From the NCBI GenBank assembly GCA_017616655.1, contig JAFZXU010000057.1, positions 1 to 38,426 of the forward strand: 38,426 nt of DNA, read 5' to 3'. Position 1 is the stretch's first letter. Every line of letters starts with the position of its first letter. The notes beneath the pieces were generated by a model that searched no databases, was not told the origin of the DNA, and saw only the letters and a program-made list of their open reading frames with translations. Origin of the DNA: Bacteroidales bacterium. Lineage in GTDB: Bacteria; Bacteroidota; Bacteroidia; Bacteroidales; UBA932. Positions 34,283 to 38,426 of this stretch are shown one piece after another. A program made the position numbers and the translations under genes.

Positions 34283-35422
34283 TTATTTCTTCCTGTTGTC
34301 TGATTGTTCGGTGAAAGCCAGTATGTGCTTCGCCGCCTCGGCCGGATCGTCTGTCAGCGAGATAGGGAGGTTCCGGTAGCGGCCCTTCTTTACAAGGTCC
34401 TCAAGCAGAGGAAACACCGGGACATCCTTCGTGAAGAATTCCCTGCCCAGGAAGACCATCGGACTGGCGTAACCGAATGTCTCATAGTGGTTCTGTGCGG
34501 CGTCCTGGAAAATCTCCTGAAGGGTGCCGGCCGAACCGGGGGTATAGATGATGCCGCCCATTGCGATTGCGAGCAGGGTGTCCTCCCTGATGCTGTTGGA
34601 GAAGAACTTGGCGATGTCGGTGGCGAAGGGGGTGGATGGTTCGTGGCCGTAGAACCAAGTGGGGATTCCCAGGCTGCGGTAACGGGTCTGGGGGTATTTC
34701 CCGATTACTTCGAACGCTGTTGCGAGCCATCCCTCGTCGCGGAAAGTGGGAGCTTTCTCCAGGATGGAGAGGGCGTCTTCCAGTTCCTTGTTGCTCCTGC
34801 CGGCCATCCAGGCTCCGAGGTGGGTGGCCTCCATTGCGCCGGGGCCGCCGCCCGATGCCATCAGCTTGCCCTTCTCGACGAGGGTCTTGCTGAGCAGGAC
34901 GACCGACTTGTACTGGGCGTCGGTGCGCCTGAGGGCGTGTCCGCCCATAACTGCGACAATCTGCTTCTCGTCGAAGTGGCTCAGGAAGTCGTGCATCGCC
35001 TCCTCAATGGAGTGGTCGTGAAGCGAGCGTCCGAGAGTCTCGAGCATATTGTCGGAATGCTTCCCCTGCGCTATGTAGTCGGCATAAATCCGTGAATCAT
35101 AGCAGGTTGCGAAGGTCTCCGGTGCGAGATGGTCGTAGCCTTCATAGAGGCTGTCACGGGTGTAAAGCTCACTCCTGAAGGCGTTGTATGTCAAGTCGAG
35201 AGAGGGAAAGACAAGGCACTTCCTGCCTATACAGCACTCCATCTCAGGTGGAATCGTGCAGCCGAGGAAGCAGCAGTCGGTGAACTTGTGCCCGGCAGCC
35301 ACATATTGCGGAACCTGGGTGAAATCTATGTTTTCGAAGACGAAGCGCGTGATGCGTTTCGAGTTGTCGGGAGCCGGAAGTTCGGAAATCCTTTCTATCT
35401 CTGTATAACGGTTTGCTGACAT
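34283..35422 (-). CDS. LOG-family (Rossmann-fold) nucleotide-binding protein
   Basis: 379 residues from ATG 35422; the frame stays open to 35470, but the -7 promoter element at 35449-35456 lies there. The C-terminal half has ASGGGPGAMEA (about 187-197) and TPGSAGTLQE (about 294-302), variants of the LOG motifs SGGGPGxMEA and PGGxGTxxE. The second motif has Ser for the usual Gly. LOG enzymes release nucleobases from nucleoside monophosphates (cytokinin-activating type). The N-terminal 160 residues have no recognised domain. Upstream of arginase in one operon. Confidence 0.85.
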   Translation of the reverse strand: MSANRYTEIERISELPAPDNSKRITRFVFENIDFTQVPQYVAAGHKFTDCCFLGCTIPPEMECCIGRKCLVFPSLDLTYNAFRSELYTRDSLYEGYDHLAPETFATCYDSRIYADYIAQGKHSDNMLETLGRSLHDHSIEEAMHDFLSHFDEKQIVAVMGGHALRRTDAQYKSVVLLSKTLVEKGKLMASGGGPGAMEATHLGAWMAGRSNKELEDALSILEKAPTFRDEGWLATAFEVIGKYPQTRYRSLGIPTWFYGHEPSTPFATDIAKFFSNSIREDTLLAIAMGGIIYTPGSAGTLQEIFQDAAQNHYETFGYASPMVFLGREFFTKDVPVFPLLEDLVKKGRYRNLPISLTDDPAEAAKHILAFTEQSDNRKK

Positions 35423-35448
35423 AATCCGCCGTGGTTGATGATATTCAA

Positions 35449-35456
35449 CAAAGTTA
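35449..35456 (-). promoter_or_regulatory. -7 element for the LOG-arginase operon
   Basis: Minus strand TAACTTTG, exact TAnnTTTG match, 26 nt before the ATG at 35422. Confidence 0.55.
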
Positions 35457-35468
35457 CTCAAAAACGGC

Positions 35469-35511
35469 AAAAAAAGAAACCCGCCGCAGTGGATTCTCTC
35501 CGTGCGGCGGG
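35469..35511 (-). terminator. Terminator downstream of the small exported protein gene
   Basis: Minus strand: CCCGCCGCA (35503-35511 complement) pairs with TGCGGCGGG (35480-35488 complement), then TTTCTTTTTTT. Separates this gene from the LOG promoter. Confidence 0.88.
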
Positions 35512-35535
35512 CCGTATCAGTTGGGTATCAAATGC

Positions 35536-36009
35536 TTAGAAGTTCAGTGAGAATCCGAATCCGTTGCGTCCGGCGCCGATCCTGAGGCCGGGACCGCGGG
35601 TGCGGAAGGTACGCAGATAGTCATCGGTCATCCAGTCGATCTTGCGCTGGCCGTCAACCCAGAGGGGGATGCCGGCTCCAAGGCCTCCGAGGACGCCCGT
35701 GATTCCGAGGATTGCGGGAGCAGGCTCCTCGACGTAGATGGCCTGGCAGGCCAGGAGGGCGCTCAGCGGAGCGACCACCGTGGTAAGCAGGATGCCGCTG
35801 TTGCGTTCGACCCTTGCGCGCCTGTACTCGCTGCCGTACATGGCGTAGAGGTTGTTGGCCACGTTGTAGTCGTAATCGAAATTGTAGTTATTGCCGATGT
35901 AAACTCCTCCGTGAACCCTCGGAGCGTCGTGCCTGTAGTAGCGGTTCTGTGCAAACAACCCGCCTGAAACCATCAGGAGGGCGGCGATGATCAAAAGAGT
36001 TCTTTTCAT
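35536..36009 (-). CDS. Small exported protein of unknown function
   Basis: 157 residues. Signal peptide MKRTLLIIAALLMVSGGLFAQ. The N-terminal part is rich in Tyr and Asn (YIGNNYNFDYDYN). A hydrophobic hairpin near 75-120 (LTTVVAPLSALLACQAIY, AILGITGVLGGLGAGIPL) looks membrane-inserting, and the C terminus ends in Phe. It may be a small outer-membrane or periplasmic protein. I do not recognise the family. A strong terminator follows. Confidence 0.7.
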   Translation of the reverse strand: MKRTLLIIAALLMVSGGLFAQNRYYRHDAPRVHGGVYIGNNYNFDYDYNVANNLYAMYGSEYRRARVERNSGILLTTVVAPLSALLACQAIYVEEPAPAILGITGVLGGLGAGIPLWVDGQRKIDWMTDDYLRTFRTRGPGLRIGAGRNGFGFSLNF

Positions 36010-36038
36010 TGCTTGAGAGAATATTTACCCGAAAGAGG

Positions 36039-36827
36039 TCAAAAAATGTGCCACATCCCCAGACGGTCTATCAGCCGGGCGGGAAGCAGCGCGATCAGGG
36101 GCGGAAGAATTTGGTTCACCACGCCCGGGCTTACGGTGCGGCGGCCGCGGAACATGGCGCGCAGGGCCCTGTGGACCAATTTTTCCGGAGACCAGATCAG
36201 GCCGAGGCGCCTTCCCGCCTTACGCATCTTTTCGCCGAGAGGGTAGAGGCCGGTGTCCACGGCGGCGGGGCAGAGGGTGGTGACCTTCACCCCGAATGGA
36301 CGCATCTCATAGGAGAGGCTCTTGCCGAAGACTTTCAGATAGGCCTTTGTGGCCGAATAGACGGCGATTCCCGGAGCGGGGATGCGTGCCGTCATCGAGG
36401 AGACGTTGAGGATCCACCCCTTGCCGCGCTCCTTCATCCGGTCGCCCAGCAGTATGCAGAGTTCAGTGGCGGCGTCCATATGGAGATTCATCATGGTGCG
36501 GACCTTTGGCAGCATCTCCGGAGTGAGATACTTCATGAAGAAAACCCCGGCGTCGTTGACGAGCACTTCCGGCACGATTCCGCAGGCGTCGCACCATTGC
36601 GCCACCTCTTCAGCCGCGCGAGGCAGGGAAAGGTCGGCCTCCAGAATCTGCACGTTGTGGCCGTACCCGGCTTCCAGCGACTTTTTCGCATCCTTGAGTT
36701 CTTCGCCCCGGTTGCTTACCAGCGCAAGGTCATAACCCCGCCCGGCAAGCTGCCTGGCGAACTCCAGCCCTATCCCGGAGCTCCCTCCGGTCACCAGAGC
36801 AAAAGATGGCTTTTCTTTGGACCTCAT
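36039..36827 (-). CDS. Short-chain dehydrogenase/reductase (SDR)
   Basis: 262 residues from ATG 36827; a TTG at 36851 is less likely because it would overlap the hicB stop. The NAD(P) motif TGGSSGIG (13-20), NDAG (91-94), Ser144 and YSATK (157-161) form a complete classical SDR catalytic set. The C-terminal 40 residues are hydrophobic (ILPPLIALLPARL), suggesting membrane association as in lipid-related SDRs. Substrate unknown. It begins 10 nt after hicB and may be read from the hicAB promoter. Confidence 0.9.
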   Translation of the reverse strand: MRSKEKPSFALVTGGSSGIGLEFARQLAGRGYDLALVSNRGEELKDAKKSLEAGYGHNVQILEADLSLPRAAEEVAQWCDACGIVPEVLVNDAGVFFMKYLTPEMLPKVRTMMNLHMDAATELCILLGDRMKERGKGWILNVSSMTARIPAPGIAVYSATKAYLKVFGKSLSYEMRPFGVKVTTLCPAAVDTGLYPLGEKMRKAGRRLGLIWSPEKLVHRALRAMFRGRRTVSPGVVNQILPPLIALLPARLIDRLGMWHIF

Positions 36828-36837
36828 TGGAGAAATA

Positions 36838-37251
36838 CTAAATGAATTCAATATTCATTAGTTCGCGGCCCAATTTGTGAAGGGCGATCTCCATTCTGAT
36901 TGCCTGTGCTTTGCGCGGCTTTGAATGGCCGTGCATATATGCCCAGACCTGTTTTGGGTGTATGTTGGCAAGCCGGCCAAGGGCTGTCGGAGTGATAACG
37001 CCGGAATAATATGCCATCAGGTCGGTAATATTCCAGTGAGTCACAAATTCATATTCCTCATCGAGCCATTCGGGATAGAAAGCGGCTGCATCACGGCCCA
37101 ATTCCTCTTTCGTAATCCTTAATGTATCCCGCAATTCGGAAATCGCATCATCTAGGGTCTCTCCGCTTCCGAAAAGTGCGGGGTAATCGTTGCAGTACAC
37201 GGAGTAGAAGCCGTCCTGCCCCACGCTGATTGTGATGTCAACTCTTACCAT
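36838..37251 (-). CDS. hicB: HicB-like antitoxin with HTH tail
   Basis: 137 residues. The partial RNase H-like HicB fold is in about 1-70 (YSVYCNDYPALFGSGETLDDAISELRDTL). The tail carries an HTH (GRLANIHPKQVWAYMHGHSKPRKAQAIRMEIALHKLGREL) instead of the usual ribbon-helix-helix. It overlaps hicA by 7 nt and is second, the usual hicA-hicB order. It neutralises HicA and represses the operon through the operator at 37465-37482 (inferred). Confidence 0.88.
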   Translation of the reverse strand: MVRVDITISVGQDGFYSVYCNDYPALFGSGETLDDAISELRDTLRITKEELGRDAAAFYPEWLDEEYEFVTHWNITDLMAYYSGVITPTALGRLANIHPKQVWAYMHGHSKPRKAQAIRMEIALHKLGRELMNIEFI

Positions 37252-37430
37252 ATCCCCAATGCTTTTAAAATCTGTTTTGCGAAATCGTTTCCTATCTCCT
37301 TGCCCTTATGAAAAGGAACAGTAAAGATCTTTCCGTCTTTGACGTACCTTATATGACTGCCTTTTCCTCTGTCCGAAAGTGCTTGCCAGCCGTTCCTGAC
37401 AATAATTCTATGAAGTTCTGTCATTTTCAT
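37245..37430 (-). CDS. hicA: HicA-type mRNA interferase toxin
   Basis: 61 residues from ATG 37430 (ATG 37424 also possible). The double-stranded RNA-binding-like fold with catalytic His26 is seen in KGSHIRYVKDGKIFTVPFHKGKEIG. It cleaves mRNA and blocks translation until bound by HicB. Confidence 0.9.
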   Translation of the reverse strand: MKMTELHRIIVRNGWQALSDRGKGSHIRYVKDGKIFTVPFHKGKEIGNDFAKQILKALGIW

Positions 37431-37460
37431 TCCCTTCTTATCATTTTCACTATGACTCTA

Positions 37461-37482
37461 CAAAAATAGAAAAAATTCTATT
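37461..37482 (-). promoter_or_regulatory. hicAB promoter with overlapping operator
   Basis: Minus strand -7 element TATTTTTG (37461-37468) overlaps a perfect 7-bp inverted repeat AATAGAA-AAAA-TTCTATT (37465-37482). Occupancy by HicB would block the promoter, a classic autoregulatory layout. Confidence 0.65.
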
Positions 37483-37488
37483 ATTTGC

Positions 37489-37518
37489 AAAAAAATGGAC
37501 GCACATATCAGTGCGTCC
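37489..37518 (-). terminator. Terminator after the OmpA-family gene
   Basis: Minus strand: 8-bp stem GGACGCAC/GTGCGTCC with 6-nt loop, followed by ATTTTTTTG. It separates the OmpA-family gene from the hicAB promoter. Confidence 0.87.
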
Positions 37519-37542
37519 TCTAAAGATTAAGCTGGCTTTAGG

Positions 37543-38426
37543 CTATTTCTTGATGAATTCCACGCGGCGGTTCTTTGCGCGGCCCTCATCGGTCTTGTTG
37601 TCGGCCACGGGCTCGTGGCTGCCCTTGCCTACGGGACGCAGGTTGAAGGGATCCACGCCCTGCTCCTCAAGAGCCTTGACGACTGCCTCTGCGCGCTGCT
37701 GGCTGAGCGGGTCGTTGACCTTGTCGGAGCCCTGGTTGTCGGTGTGACCCTGAACCTCAAAGCGGGCGCTCGGATTCTTCTTCATATATTCCGCAACCTT
37801 CTGGATCTCTTCCATAGATTCCGGTTTCAGCGTTGCCTTGCCCGTCTCGAACAGGATGTTGTTGGTCACGAACTTACCTGTCTCGGCTATGGCTTTCTCT
37901 ACGGCGCTCATATCAGTAGTCTGCTGGGCATATAGTTCGTTGCCACCCTTGGCCAAACGGAAGTTGGTCAGATAGTTCTTATTGCCACGGAAACCGCCCC
38001 ACTCTGCCTGATGAATCTTCACACGGTCGGCAGCCTGACTATTGGGAATGTTGATCACGCGCTTACCATTGATATAGATTTTGATAGCACGCTTGTTGAA
38101 CGACAATGCAAAATGGCTCCAATCATTCTTCTTCAATGCCCAAGTCTGTCCACCGCCGGAATCACGCCAATCGCCAGACACAGAATGGTAAGTGCAAGTT
38201 ACCTCCAGTTTGTCATAGCTTTCGCCGATTCTGACTTCGAATACATTACCATCACTACTGTCATTGAACTCGAATTCATAGCAGTTGCTTAGCTCTGTCT
38301 TGGGGTCGTTCATCCAGAAATCACATTCCAATGTGAAGAAATCGGGCAGATAACTGGATTGATTGGTCATCAATGGTTCGATCCTCGTACCGGGCTCGAA
38401 GTGGATACATTTCTTCCCCTTCATAC
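37543..38426 (-). CDS. OmpA-family protein, 5' end cut by the window
   Basis: At least 293 residues seen; the frame remains open to the window edge and no signal peptide is visible, so the N terminus is missing. The visible N-terminal half (about 1-170) is concanavalin/LamG-like (FTLECDFWMNDP, WSHFALSFNKRAIKIYINGKRV). The C-terminal OmpA peptidoglycan-binding domain (about 185-293) contains VQGHTDNQGSD, PLSQQRAEAVVKAL, RAKNRRVEF. It anchors the outer membrane to peptidoglycan. The gene's N-terminal half has lower GC than its OmpA domain, suggesting a mosaic origin. Confidence 0.9.
   Translation of the reverse strand, partial: MKGKKCIHFEPGTRIEPLMTNQSSYLPDFFTLECDFWMNDPKTELSNCYEFEFNDSSDGNVFEVRIGESYDKLEVTCTYHSVSGDWRDSGGGQTWALKKNDWSHFALSFNKRAIKIYINGKRVINIPNSQAADRVKIHQAEWGGFRGNKNYLTNFRLAKGGNELYAQQTTDMSAVEKAIAETGKFVTNNILFETGKATLKPESMEEIQKVAEYMKKNPSARFEVQGHTDNQGSDKVNDPLSQQRAEAVVKALEEQGVDPFNLRPVGKGSHEPVADNKTDEGRAKNRRVEFIKK

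Noticed and set aside
1-38426. CRISPR array, IS element or prophage
   Set aside because: No regularly spaced repeats, no transposase reading frames and no phage structural genes were seen on either strand.

Overview
The window looks like chromosomal DNA of a member of the Bacteroidota, most likely order Bacteroidales. The -7 promoter element TAnnTTTG recurs upstream of many genes, Shine-Dalgarno sequences are largely absent, and cell-surface genes encode lipoproteins with fimbrillin-like, FISUMP and OmpA-type domains. The housekeeping backbone is GC-rich. Several islands, chiefly about 10.0-14.1 kb, are AT-rich and look acquired. No gene-free stretch exceeds about 300 bases.

Layout. (1) 1-198: apparent 3' end of a 16S rRNA, then tRNA-Ile(GAT) and a terminator, with no tRNA-Ala or 23S following. 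(2) 199-3600, minus: rlmN and a patatin/outer-membrane-barrel protein in one operon. (3) 3700-5960, plus: recA-trpS. (4) 6036-6689, minus: a DUF4160/DUF2442 pair. (5) 6823-10030, plus: recX-prfB (programmed +1 frameshift)-class I fumarase. The fumarase carries an in-frame palindromic element, and a partial copy of that element lies between rlmN and recA. (6) 10192-10960: toxin/antitoxin-like pair. (7) 10987-14134: a C10 (streptopain-type) protease and a serpin, both predicted lipoproteins, flanked by 43-bp direct repeats that correspond to the 3' part of apbE. (8) 14052-17124: apbE, a FISUMP lipoprotein, phoH. (9) 17163-19786: gcvT, a 65-nt nested palindrome that could form a pseudoknot, and an M28-peptidase/TonB-C fusion that lacks two active-site residues. 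(10) 19770-20455, minus: GNAT toxin-like gene with a 56-codon partner. (11) 20527-25356, plus: outer-membrane barrel protein, leuS, YitT-family membrane protein. (12) 25374-30423, plus: a small peptide gene, a fimbrillin-like/SGNH lipoprotein, a fimbrillin-like/FISUMP lipoprotein, and two overlapping AraC-type regulators, the first membrane-anchored. (13) 30460-31612: queuosine precursor transporter and queF. (14) 31764-36009: acyl-CoA synthetase, arginase, LOG-family protein, small exported protein. (15) 36039-37468, minus: SDR oxidoreductase behind a hicAB module with a visible operator. (16) 37489-38426, minus: OmpA-family protein cut by the window end.

The strongest candidates for something undescribed are the palindromic element translated in frame inside fumarase (a Bacteroidales parallel to Rickettsia palindromic elements), the protease-serpin cassette bounded by apbE-derived repeats, the nested palindrome/pseudoknot after gcvT, and the apparently catalytically dead M28-TonB fusion. 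Four toxin-antitoxin-like modules lie in 38 kb. All calls are by reading the sequence; no database search was possible.
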